From Burkholderia diffusa (GTDB taxonomy: Bacteria > Pseudomonadota > Gammaproteobacteria > Burkholderiales > Burkholderiaceae), in NCBI RefSeq assembly GCF_001718315.1, contig NZ_CP013363.1:1302001-1366000 (forward strand): DNA of 64,000 nt, in the 5' to 3' direction. The translations under genes were made by a program, and so were the position numbers. Below, one piece after another: positions 18,287 through 25,602 of this stretch; within the stretch, counting starts at the first letter, position 1; each line of letters starts with the position of its first letter. The notes beneath the pieces were generated by a model. That model saw only the letters and a list, made by a program, of their open reading frames with translations, had not been told where the DNA came from and did no database searches.

Positions 18287-19447
18287 GTGCCCACGACCGC
18301 CCCGCCGCCCGCGCACGCCGGCACCGACCTTGCCGAGGCGACGCCCGCCGAACTGAGCGACCTGATCGGCCTCGTCTACGAGGGCGTGACGTCCACCGTA
18401 CCGTGGCGCGGGCTGCTCGACGCGCTCCGGGTCCGGCTCGCGGCCAACTATGCGACGCTCGTGCTGCGGCCGCCCGCCGACGCGATGAAAGGGCTGATCG
18501 TCACGTCGAGCCTCGTCGATACGTCGGTCGGCACCGGCGCGTATCTGCAGCGTTTCCATACGCTCGACGCGTTCGTCAACCTGCCGCGCGACACGGTCAC
18601 GACCGTCCACGAAATGCTCGGCGAACGCGGTTGGCTCGACAGCGAGAAATACCGGAACTTCGATCGCATGTATGACGTGCTTCACGTGATGGGCGCCGAC
18701 ATTCACGTCGACGCCGACAACGAGTGCCGGCTGCGCATCTGCCGGCCGCACGGCGCCCCGCCGTTCGACGCGAACGACAAGCGGCTGTGCCGGTTCCTGC
18801 TGCCACATCTGAAGCGCGCGGCCGCTCTGCGCGCGAGCCTCGAAGTCACGGCCAACGAGCGTCGCCTGTACGCGGAGACGGTCAGCCAGCTGCGGATCGG
18901 CGCGATCCTCCTCGACGAGCAGGCCCGCGTGATGAAGACCAACGACGACGCGGCGCAGGCGCTGGCTGAACGCGACGGGCTGTTCATCGTCGACGGCAGG
19001 CTCGCCTGCGACGGCGCCGCGAACCAGCGCATGCTTCAGGCGCTGATCCGCGACGCGCTGGCACGCAAGGCCGGCGCCGCGCGCGGGATGACGCTCGCGC
19101 GCCGCGCCGGGCGTGCACGGCTGGGCGTGCTCGTGCGGCCGCTGCCGGTCGATGAGCAATCGGGCCGCAAGCGTCGCGCAGCGGCGGTCGTCCTGTTGCG
19201 CGATCCCGACTGCCGGCCGCAGATGTCGGGCGAGACACTGCAGGCGATGTTCAACCTGACGCGCAGCGAAGCATCGCTTGTACTGCACCTGACGCAAGGG
19301 TTGTCGCTGCAGGACGCCGCCGAAACGATGGCGATCCGCCACAACACCGCGCGTTCGCATTTGCGTGCGGTATTTTCGAAAATGGGCGTGACGCGGCAGA
19401 CCGAACTGATCCAGGCGATCGAGCATTGCGTGATCCCGCTCCAGTAA
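18287..19447 (+). CDS. LuxR-family transcriptional regulator (TeiR-like)
   Basis: 386-residue regulator starting at GTG 18287, decided by AGGAGA upstream. The last 70 residues form a LuxR/NarL helix-turn-helix: FNLTRSEASLVLHLTQGLSL, QDAAETMAIRHNTARSHLRA and VFSKMGVTRQTELIQAI. No receiver domain is seen; the long N-terminus probably senses a ligand. A paralogue with the same architecture is at 61602-62777. Size and setting resemble TeiR, the LuxR-type testosterone regulator of Comamonas. It is divergent from the KshA-like operon and followed by an MFS exporter. Steroid-responsive activation is inferred. Confidence 0.9.
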   Translation: MPTTAPPPAHAGTDLAEATPAELSDLIGLVYEGVTSTVPWRGLLDALRVRLAANYATLVLRPPADAMKGLIVTSSLVDTSVGTGAYLQRFHTLDAFVNLPRDTVTTVHEMLGERGWLDSEKYRNFDRMYDVLHVMGADIHVDADNECRLRICRPHGAPPFDANDKRLCRFLLPHLKRAAALRASLEVTANERRLYAETVSQLRIGAILLDEQARVMKTNDDAAQALAERDGLFIVDGRLACDGAANQRMLQALIRDALARKAGAARGMTLARRAGRARLGVLVRPLPVDEQSGRKRRAAAVVLLRDPDCRPQMSGETLQAMFNLTRSEASLVLHLTQGLSLQDAAETMAIRHNTARSHLRAVFSKMGVTRQTELIQAIEHCVIPLQ

Positions 19448-19704
19448 GGCCGTCGCTTGCGCTGCGATGGCGCCCCGTATTCGACGCGGCTCGGGCCGCT
19501 GCCGTCGGTGTGCCGCTGGCGGCTGCCGCGCATGCTGGCCGAATCCCGCGCGGAGCATCGCGCGAGCCCCGCCCGTCTTGTGCGGCGCATCGAATTGGCG
19601 AGCACGGGCATGTCGCTTGCGAGCCTGCTGGCTGCACCTGCTGACACTACGCTGGCAGCAGGCGCCGCCTAAGCTCGGATGATCGCCCCGTCGAGGAACC
19701 GCCC

Positions 19705-21093
19705 ATGGCCCATACCGGAGAACTCGCCGCACGCGCCGGACGTATCGCCAGGCAGCGCAGCGTGACGCTGCTGACACTGTGTCTCGCGGTGCTCGTCGCG
19801 CAAGTCGACACGGCCGTCGTCAATCTCGCGACACGCGCGATCGGCGCGTATTTCCATGCGGATGTCGGCGCGTTGCAATGGGTCGTCGACAGCTACAACC
19901 TCACGTATGCGGTGCTGCTGCTGACCGGCGGGCTGCTTGCCGACCTGTACGGCCGGCGCCGTATCTTCATGGCCGGCACGGCCGTGTTTACCGTCGCGTC
20001 GCTGCTGTGCGCGCTCGCGCCATCGGTGTCGGTGCTGATCGGCGCACGCGCGCTGGCCGGCGTCGGCGCGGCACTGCTGCTGCCCGCATCGCTCGCGATC
20101 GTGCGCGTCGTGTGGCGCGACCCGGTCGAGCGCGGCCGCGCGCTCGGCATCTGGGCCGCATGCAACGGCGTCGCGATGGCGATCGGCCCGACCCTCGGTG
20201 GCGTGCTGATCCGCCACTTCGGCTGGCGCAGCATTTTCCTGGTGGTCGTGCCGCTGAGCATCGCGGCGATGCTGCTCGCGATTCCGGCCGTGCCCGAATC
20301 GTCCGATCCGCACGGCCGGCATTTCGACGCCGGCGCCCAGGTTGCCGGCGCGCTTGCCCTCGGCACGCTCGCGTATGCGGCCATCGTGTTCCGCGACGCG
20401 CCCGTCGCCAGTGCGGTCGCAAGCGGTATCGCGATCGCATCGTTCATCGCATTCGTCGCGATCGAACGGCGCCACGGCGAAGCCGCGCTCGTGCCGCTCG
20501 ACATCTTCGGGATCGGCCCGTTTCGCGGCGCGATCGCCGCGACCACCGGCATGACGTTCGGGATGTACGGCGTGCTGTTCCTGCTGCCGCTCACGTGGCA
20601 GAGCATCGGCCGTCTCGATTCGACCGGCGCGGGGCTCGCATTGCTGCCGATGGCACTCGTGTTCGTCGCCGTGTCACCGTGCTCGGGGCCGTTGTCCGAA
20701 CGCGTCGGCACGCGCGCGACGACGGCGGGCGGCGTCGCCGTGATCGCAAGCGGGCTGGCGGCGATCGGCGCGTCGGCCGCATCGCCGGGCCTGCTCGGCG
20801 CCGAGATCGGGCTCGCGTTGACGGGGCTCGGGATGGGAATCGCGACAGGACCGCTGATGACCGTCGCCGTCGGCGCGGTCGATGCCGCGCGCTCGGGCAC
20901 CGCGAGCGCGCTCGTCAACGTCGCGCGGATGGCCGGCGCGACGCTCGGAATCGCGGTGCTCGGCACGTTGTTCGCGGCCGAGCATGGCGGCACGGCAGGC
21001 TTGCGCGCCGCGATGTTCGCCGGCGCGGCGGTGCAACTCGCGGGAGCAGCCGCGGCGGCGGTCAGCGTGCGGCGCGCGCGGCAGTCGGCGTGA
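19705..21093 (+). CDS. MFS transporter, DHA2 (EmrB/QacA-like) family
   Basis: Inner-membrane transporter of 462 residues with many hydrophobic helices. Helix 1 carries the DHA2 signature VDTAVVNLATRAIG, followed by VDSYNLTYAVLLLTGGLLADLYGRRR (motif A) and GARALAGVGAALLLPASLAI. GAGGAACCGCCC precedes the ATG. It lies 257 bp downstream of the LuxR gene. A second DHA2 exporter of identical length (59556-60944) also neighbours a LuxR paralogue, so a regulator-exporter module seems duplicated. Export of steroid intermediates or toxic steroids is possible; the substrate is unknown. Confidence 0.92.
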   Translation: MAHTGELAARAGRIARQRSVTLLTLCLAVLVAQVDTAVVNLATRAIGAYFHADVGALQWVVDSYNLTYAVLLLTGGLLADLYGRRRIFMAGTAVFTVASLLCALAPSVSVLIGARALAGVGAALLLPASLAIVRVVWRDPVERGRALGIWAACNGVAMAIGPTLGGVLIRHFGWRSIFLVVVPLSIAAMLLAIPAVPESSDPHGRHFDAGAQVAGALALGTLAYAAIVFRDAPVASAVASGIAIASFIAFVAIERRHGEAALVPLDIFGIGPFRGAIAATTGMTFGMYGVLFLLPLTWQSIGRLDSTGAGLALLPMALVFVAVSPCSGPLSERVGTRATTAGGVAVIASGLAAIGASAASPGLLGAEIGLALTGLGMGIATGPLMTVAVGAVDAARSGTASALVNVARMAGATLGIAVLGTLFAAEHGGTAGLRAAMFAGAAVQLAGAAAAAVSVRRARQSA

Positions 21094-21129
21094 TGCAGCG
21101 TTGCTCGCCACGCATGCATGGCATATCGC

Positions 21130-21262
21130 GTTCGCCGTTCGCCGTTCGCCGCTCGCCGTTCGCCGTTCGCCGTTCGCCGTTCGCCGTTCGCCGTTCGCCG
21201 TTCGCCGTTCGCCGTTCGCCGTTCGCCGTTCGCCGTTCGCCGTTCGCCGTTCGCCGTTCGCC
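21130..21262. repeat. Heptanucleotide tandem repeat, 19 copies of GTTCGCC
   Basis: The unit GTTCGCC is repeated 19 times in 133 bp without interruption. Only the fourth copy (21151-21157) differs, reading GCTCGCC. The array lies between convergent genes: it starts 37 bp after the MFS stop and ends 45 bp before the stop of the 82-codon minus-strand gene. Since 7 is not a multiple of 3, all frames stay open, which gives spurious seven-residue repeat peptides on both strands. It is a likely variable-number tandem repeat. Confidence 0.98.
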
Positions 21263-21307
21263 GGCAGCCTGACGTCATGAGCCGTCAGGCGTCAAGCACG
21301 CACCGCG

Positions 21308-21556
21308 TCAGCGGTGCTTTCCACCATGCCTGCGCCGCCGGTGCGCCGCGCGCGCCTGCAGCAGCGTCGGCATCAGCTCCTCGATGTACTGCCGGGCTTG
21401 TCCGCGCGTGACGATCTCGCTGAACCGCCGATGCGCCTGGTCGTGCCCGACCAGCGCCGCATGCGCCTTCTTCAGGATGTGCAGATACGCGATCAGGCTG
21501 GTGCCGTCGCGCACGGGCAGCGCATCGCGCGGGTCCGTCGCCGAAGTCGTGTTCAT
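21308..21556 (-). CDS. Small protein translationally coupled to phosphoesterase
   Basis: 82-residue protein starting at ATG 21556, which overlaps the stop of the phosphoesterase gene (ATGA, 21553-21556). The sequence begins MNTTSATDPRDALPVRDG, has an amphipathic helical middle (LIAYLHILKKAHAALVGHDQ) and a very basic tail (ARAAHRRRRHGGKHR). No signal peptide or known motif was recognised. The tight coupling suggests it works with, or is made in step with, the phosphoesterase. Its stop lies 45 bp from the heptamer repeat. The function is unknown. Confidence 0.65.
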   Translation of the reverse strand: MNTTSATDPRDALPVRDGTSLIAYLHILKKAHAALVGHDQAHRRFSEIVTRGQARQYIEELMPTLLQARAAHRRRRHGGKHR

Positions 21557-22818
21557 GAGCCGATCCTCGCCGGGCAGTCGGTGCGGCAGGTCGCGGTCAC
21601 GAGCGAGAGCAGGTCGTTCGCGGCGCGATCGCGATCGGTCAGCGGCGCGAAACCGAACAGGCGCCCGAGCGTCGCGACCACCGAGCTGTGATCGTACGGC
21701 GTGTGATCGACCTGCCCTGCCGCAACCCACGGCGACACGACGATCGCGGGCACGCGCACGCCATAGACGTCGAACCCGAAGCCGCTCGCGTTCAGCGTCG
21801 CGGCCGCGCCGTCGTTCGGCGGCGGCGCCGCGCCCGGCCTGACCGAATCGTAGAAGCCGCCGTGCTCGTCGTAGACGATCACGAGCAGGCTGCTCTCCCA
21901 CACCGGCGAATTTCGGATCGCGTCGTACACACGCGCGGCGAGCTGGTCGCCGCCGGCCAGGCCGTCCATCGGATGATGCGAACTGCCGTTCTGGTAAGTG
22001 CCGTGCACGATGTCGCCGTAACCGGGTTCGATGAACGTGTAGCGCGCGGTATAACCGGCCGCGAGATCGGCTTCGAAGTGCGACAAGTCGTCGACGTCGA
22101 AGAAGCTCACGCCCTTCAGCGAGGCCACCTGCGGCACGTGGCCGAGCGGATCGCCCGACTGGTCCTGGTAGATGCGCCAGTTGTCGTCGCCGAGCGCGGC
22201 GAAGATCGAGCCGTTCGGATAATGGAAGCCGTCGAACGTATCCCATCCGGCCATTTCCTCCTTGGTGGGCGAATGGTCGAGGCCGGCCGACGACGCGCCA
22301 TGCAGGAAAAACCGGTTCGGCCAGGTCGGTCCCGGCATCGACGCGTGCCAGCGATCGCACAGCACGAATGCGTTCGCGAGCGCGTACAGCGACGGCGCCT
22401 GCGTGCGCACATCCACCCCCTGCATGACCGCGCCAACGCTGCCCGGTTGCGGCTGCGTGCCTTCGGAATGCGACGTCGCGTAGTTCGACACGAATCCCGA
22501 ATTGTCGATGCTCGGATAGGGTCGCCCTTTGATGAACGGCACGCCCGCACCGCACAACTGTTCGAGCACGTCGGTGAATTCGTGGCACGGATCGGTCGGC
22601 ATCCGGTCGGGCGCGCCGCCGCCGAACGGATGGACGGCGCCGTTGTACGCGTTGCTGTCGCCCGGCGACGCGGCCGTGATGCCGGCGATGCCCGAGAGCG
22701 CGAACAGATGGTCGAACGAGCGGTTCTCGAGCATCAGCACGAACACGTGCCGGATGCGGTCCTGAACCGACGGAACGGGGGGAACGGAAGGAGCTGCGGG
22801 GGCTGCGTCTGCACTCAT
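21553..22818 (-). CDS. Phosphoesterase family protein (phospholipase C/acid phosphatase AcpA type)
   Basis: 421-residue member of the phosphoesterase family that includes bacterial phospholipase C and AcpA. The N-terminal HVFVLMLENRSFDHLF (residues 24-39) is the family hallmark with the metal-binding Glu-Asn. Further conserved segments are HEFTDVLEQL, LCDRWHASMPGPTWPNR, VIVYDEHGGFYDSV and VYGVRVPAIVVSPWV. Secreted members carry a Tat signal, but this one begins MSADAAPAAPSVPPVPSVQD with no signal, so it appears cytoplasmic or exported another way. AGGAGGCGCC precedes the ATG. It is not an obvious steroid gene and looks like an inserted or bordering function. Confidence 0.9.
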   Translation of the reverse strand: MSADAAPAAPSVPPVPSVQDRIRHVFVLMLENRSFDHLFALSGIAGITAASPGDSNAYNGAVHPFGGGAPDRMPTDPCHEFTDVLEQLCGAGVPFIKGRPYPSIDNSGFVSNYATSHSEGTQPQPGSVGAVMQGVDVRTQAPSLYALANAFVLCDRWHASMPGPTWPNRFFLHGASSAGLDHSPTKEEMAGWDTFDGFHYPNGSIFAALGDDNWRIYQDQSGDPLGHVPQVASLKGVSFFDVDDLSHFEADLAAGYTARYTFIEPGYGDIVHGTYQNGSSHHPMDGLAGGDQLAARVYDAIRNSPVWESSLLVIVYDEHGGFYDSVRPGAAPPPNDGAAATLNASGFGFDVYGVRVPAIVVSPWVAAGQVDHTPYDHSSVVATLGRLFGFAPLTDRDRAANDLLSLVTATCRTDCPARIGS

Positions 22819-23230
22819 GGCGCCTCCTGGCGTCGCGCGACGAATGTCCGGCTGGCACGATGGCGGCGGGCGCGGAAAGAAACTGAAAGCAAAGACGCTG
22901 CAGCGTGCGCGGGCCGCGAATTGCCGACGAGTGTACGGCTACGCCGGCCTGCACGTAAAGCCGGGTACGGCGCGCGGCGAGACGCGGGCATTCAACCGAC
23001 AACCGGCATGGATGCCGAAAGCGATACGCGGCGAATCGATGAGTGCGGGGAAAACGGGCCGAATCGGGCGATTCGACGGGAGGGAATGCGGGCCGGCCGC
23101 CGCGGCATTGCCCCGCCGCCGGCGACCGACAACGGCGCGAACCGCGCCGTTCATCCGGTGTGCCCGGCCGCACGAGCGGGCCGGACGGGCTGCGATCGGC
23201 GCGGCATTGCGCTGCCCGATCGCTGGTGCT
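22819..23230. other. Gene-free interval upstream of the phosphoesterase gene
   Basis: 412 bp between the infA stop and the phosphoesterase start, both on the minus strand. It should hold the phosphoesterase promoter. No credible coding sequence, repeat or hairpin terminator was found; open frames here are GC-driven. Confidence 0.6.
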
Positions 23231-23494
23231 TTAGCGACGCGGTTGCCCGGCGCGCGGCGGACGCGGCGAATTCGCGTCCTTGTGACGGAAGTTGATACGC
23301 CCCTTCGTCAGGTCGTACACCGACAGTTCCAGCGTCACGCGATCACCCGCGAGAATGCGGATGTGGTTCTTGCGCATGCGGCCCGACGCATACGCGCCGA
23401 CCACCACGCCGTTTTCCAGCGTGACACGGTATTTGCTGTCCGGCAGCACTTCGTCGACGATTCCGTCCAGTTCCAGCAGTTCTTCTTTTGCCAA
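23231..23494 (-). CDS. infA: Translation initiation factor IF-1 (second, 87-residue type)
   Basis: S1/OB-fold initiation factor of 87 residues, starting at TTG 23494 ([20 protein letters not shown]) with GGAGG seven bases upstream. The core is clear: [40 protein letters not shown] and [11 protein letters not shown] Pro/Arg-rich tail ([12 protein letters not shown]) makes it longer than the 72-residue IF-1 of ribosomal operons, so this is probably the accessory paralogue found in Burkholderia-type genomes. It lies near cspA, also on the minus strand. Its presence inside a catabolic island is unexpected. A role in translation under cold or stress is plausible. Confidence 0.95.
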   Translation of the reverse strand: MAKEELLELDGIVDEVLPDSKYRVTLENGVVVGAYASGRMRKNHIRILAGDRVTLELSVYDLTKGRINFRHKDANSPRPPRAGQPRR

Positions 23495-23952
23495 ACCAAT
23501 TCCTCCAGACAAGGTAATGACCGCGGCCGCGGCGAACTCACCGGCGCCGTGCCCCGCAACGGGACGGCGGCCGGCGGGATGCCGGGGATCAATTCGTTCA
23601 GACGGGCAACGCGCCCGTCTTGCAATCGGAGCCCGGCGCAATGCGGCGGTCGGTCGGTGGCGGCGGTGCGATCGGCACCGCGCAAAGTCGGGACCGCGCC
23701 GCGTGCGGCGTGGCGACGGTCTACTCGCGTTGCAGCACGAGCCGCTGGCGACGCGGCGAGCGCTTCGCGAGGGCGTTGAATCGCACGTCGTACGGACCCG
23801 CGATGGATGAGGGAAGCACACGACCGATGCATCGTGAATGCCGCGATGCATCGGTCGTGTGCGTCGAAACGCGCAGGACGCCGGCTCGGGCCGGCATCCG
23901 CGCGAAATCCGTCCGGCAGCGGCCGCCATGTGACGGCCGGCACCGGCGCGGC
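23495..23952. other. Interval between cspA and infA
   Basis: 458 bp without a supported gene. It contains a perfect 19-bp inverted repeat (listed separately) and the expected upstream region of infA. Overlapping open frames have no coding character beyond GC bias. Confidence 0.6.
23816..23862. repeat. Perfect 19-bp inverted repeat (hairpin) between cspA and infA
   Basis: GCACACGACCGATGCATCG (23816-23834) and its exact reverse complement (23844-23862) flank the 9-base loop TGAATGCCG. No T-run follows on either strand, so it is not a canonical intrinsic terminator. It lies about 90 bp beyond the cspA stop and could be a 3' stabilising or processing hairpin or a protein-binding site. Confidence 0.9.
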
Positions 23953-24156
23953 TTACTGCGGCGTGATGTTCGACGCTTGCAGACCCTTCGGGCCACGCTT
24001 CACTTCGTAGCTGACCTTCTGGCCTTCGGCCAGGGTCTTGAAGCCCGTGCCGCGAATTTCCGAGAAATGGGCGAACAGATCGTCGCCGCCGTTGTCCGGG
24101 GAGATGAAACCAAAGCCCTTGGTTTCGTTGAACCACTTGACGGTACCGGTATCCAC
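23953..24156 (-). CDS. cspA: Cold shock protein (CspA family)
   Basis: 67-residue cold-shock-domain protein starting at GTG 24156 ([20 protein letters not shown]). The RNA-binding motifs RNP1 (KGFGFI) and RNP2-like (DLFAHFS) are present, and the protein ends [18 protein letters not shown] lies upstream of the GTG. A good promoter at 24306-24334 predicts a leader of about 140 bases, as is usual for csp genes. It is an RNA chaperone gene located between infA and the long steroid operon, with no metabolic link evident. Confidence 0.97.
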   Translation of the reverse strand: MDTGTVKWFNETKGFGFISPDNGGDDLFAHFSEIRGTGFKTLAEGQKVSYEVKRGPKGLQASNITPQ

Positions 24157-24246
24157 AAATACTTCCTTAATACGATTGATACGAATGATTGAACATGCGC
24201 CCGTGTCGGGCACAGAAAGAATCAAAAGAGGGAGAGACCAACGACT

Positions 24247-24264
24247 GCCGCACGGCAGTGCGGC
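24247..24264 (-). promoter_or_regulatory. Hairpin in cspA 5' leader
   Basis: GCCGCAC (24247-24253) and GTGCGGC (24258-24264) form a 7-bp stem with a 4-base loop within the predicted untranslated leader of cspA. An overlapping alternative pairing (CTGCCG/CGGCAG, 24245-24258) is possible. This could act as a temperature-responsive switch like other csp leaders. Confidence 0.45.
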
Positions 24265-24305
24265 CAATGATGAGCAATCGAACTTCTTGAAGACTTCGGT
24301 CTCGG

Positions 24306-24334
24306 ACACTACGCGGTGTGGGCCGATCCGTCAA
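24306..24334 (-). promoter_or_regulatory. Sigma-70 type promoter of cspA
   Basis: On the minus strand, TTGACG (complement of 24329-24334) and TAGTGT (complement of 24306-24311) are separated by exactly 17 bases. The expected transcription start near 24299 gives a leader of about 143 bases before the cspA GTG. Confidence 0.65.
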
Positions 24335-24453
24335 GCTCTTTCGGTGCGACGCAGGCGCGCGGCAGCGCGTGCGCCTTGCGGGGCGGGCGTGGGCGGCGAT
24401 CGGGAGGCGAAACGATACGCCCCCTTTTTGCCGCGCTTCGCCGCCCATACTCG

Positions 24454-25533
24454 TTACCGCGATTCGAATACGTGATGCAGTGCCGGCGGCGATTCGCCGT
24501 CGCGGATCTTCATCTCGAACGTCTTGCGCGCGACGCTCGACGGCCGCACATCGGCCGCGTCCAGGTAGAACTGCGAATACCAGTCGCGCATCTGGTACAG
24601 CGGCCCATCGCCTTCGCACAGCAGCGGGTTGTCGATCCGCGTCTTGCTGTGCCAGATGTCGACATCCTCGTAGAACGCGCGTTGCGCTTCCTTCACGTAC
24701 GCGTTCGCGATCTCCATGTTCTGTTCGTCGCTCAGGCCGGCCACCTTCTTCACGATCACGCCGTAGCGCAGCTCGAAGCTGTTCATGTCGATCGGCACGT
24801 GGCAATTCAGCAGCACCGAATGAATCGGCTGCCCGCCGCTCTGCCCCGTCATCTGCGTAATGTGCACGGCCGGCCCGAAATACGTCGACAGCGCGGTCAG
24901 ACTGTCGCCGCCGAGCTTCTCGCTGCGGCCGACCATCAGTTGCGTCGCCTTGTGGTCCTCGAACAGGTTCGCGAAATAGTCGATGGGCGCGTGGTGGACG
25001 GTCGCGAAGTGCGCGACATCCGAAATGTTGTCGACCAGCTCGCGGCAATTCGCGTGGATCACCATCTTGTCGACCACCCAGTCCGACCATTCGTCGGAGA
25101 AGCACACGTCGAGGCGCGGAATCGCGACTTCCGGCGGCGGCGCATTGCCTTCCGGGTCGTTCCACACGAACAGCAGGTTGTTTTCCTCGCAGGTCGGCCA
25201 CGCGCCGATGCGCGCCTTCGGCGGAATCCGTTTGCAGTAGGGGATCGACGCGCACTGCCCTTCGCCGTTCCATGCCCAGCCGTGGAACGGGCAGACGAGA
25301 TTGTCGCCGTCGACCGTGCCGAGGCTCAGATCGGCGCCCATGTGCGGGCAATACGCATCGACGATGTTGATCCTGCCGGTCGAATCGGCGAACGCGGCCA
25401 GCTTGCGGCCGAAGATGTTCAGCGTATGCGGCTTGCCGTCCTTGTAGTCGCGGGCGAGCCCGAGGCAGTGCCAGCCGCGCGCATAGCGCTGCGCGAGCGG
25501 CTGGGCTTCGATCTTGTAAGGGCGTGCGGACAT
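24454..25533 (-). CDS. kshA: 3-ketosteroid 9-alpha-hydroxylase oxygenase component (KshA)
   Basis: Rieske oxygenase of 359 residues. The cluster motif is CPHMGADL...CPFHGWAWNGEG (residues about 62-90). The catalytic iron region is NCRELVDNISDVAHFATVHH, followed by HSVLLNCHVPIDMNSFELRY and FYEDVDIWHSKTRIDNPLLC. The wording matches KshA of actinobacteria closely, including RDWYSQFYLDAADVRPS near the end. With KshB it hydroxylates C9 of 1,4-diene-3-one steroids, which breaks ring B spontaneously. It is the last gene of the long hsaC-to-kshA run, 69 bp after the MMPL transporter. Being in the main catabolic operon, this is the better candidate for the housekeeping KshA of the two copies. Confidence 0.93.
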   Translation of the reverse strand: MSARPYKIEAQPLAQRYARGWHCLGLARDYKDGKPHTLNIFGRKLAAFADSTGRINIVDAYCPHMGADLSLGTVDGDNLVCPFHGWAWNGEGQCASIPYCKRIPPKARIGAWPTCEENNLLFVWNDPEGNAPPPEVAIPRLDVCFSDEWSDWVVDKMVIHANCRELVDNISDVAHFATVHHAPIDYFANLFEDHKATQLMVGRSEKLGGDSLTALSTYFGPAVHITQMTGQSGGQPIHSVLLNCHVPIDMNSFELRYGVIVKKVAGLSDEQNMEIANAYVKEAQRAFYEDVDIWHSKTRIDNPLLCEGDGPLYQMRDWYSQFYLDAADVRPSSVARKTFEMKIRDGESPPALHHVFESR

Positions 25534-25602
25534 GTGGGTTGTCTCCTCTTGGGGGAACGCGCGGCGGCCCGCCGCGCACCGGGGTAAGGGTTGATGGGTC
25601 GC

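Noticed and set aside
21130-21262. CRISPR-like array
   Set aside because: Unit of 7 bp with no spacers; simple tandem repeat.
19893-21278. Minus-strand frame with a perfect seven-residue peptide repeat (TANGERR) fused to an Ala/Pro-rich region
   Set aside because: The peptide repeat only reflects the 7-bp DNA array being open in all frames; the rest is antisense to the MFS gene.
22817-23779. 320-codon plus-strand frame across infA
   Set aside because: Runs antisense through infA and lacks any domain.
23816-23862. Insertion-sequence terminal repeat or attachment site
   Set aside because: The two arms are only 9 bases apart with nothing between them and no transposase or integrase nearby.
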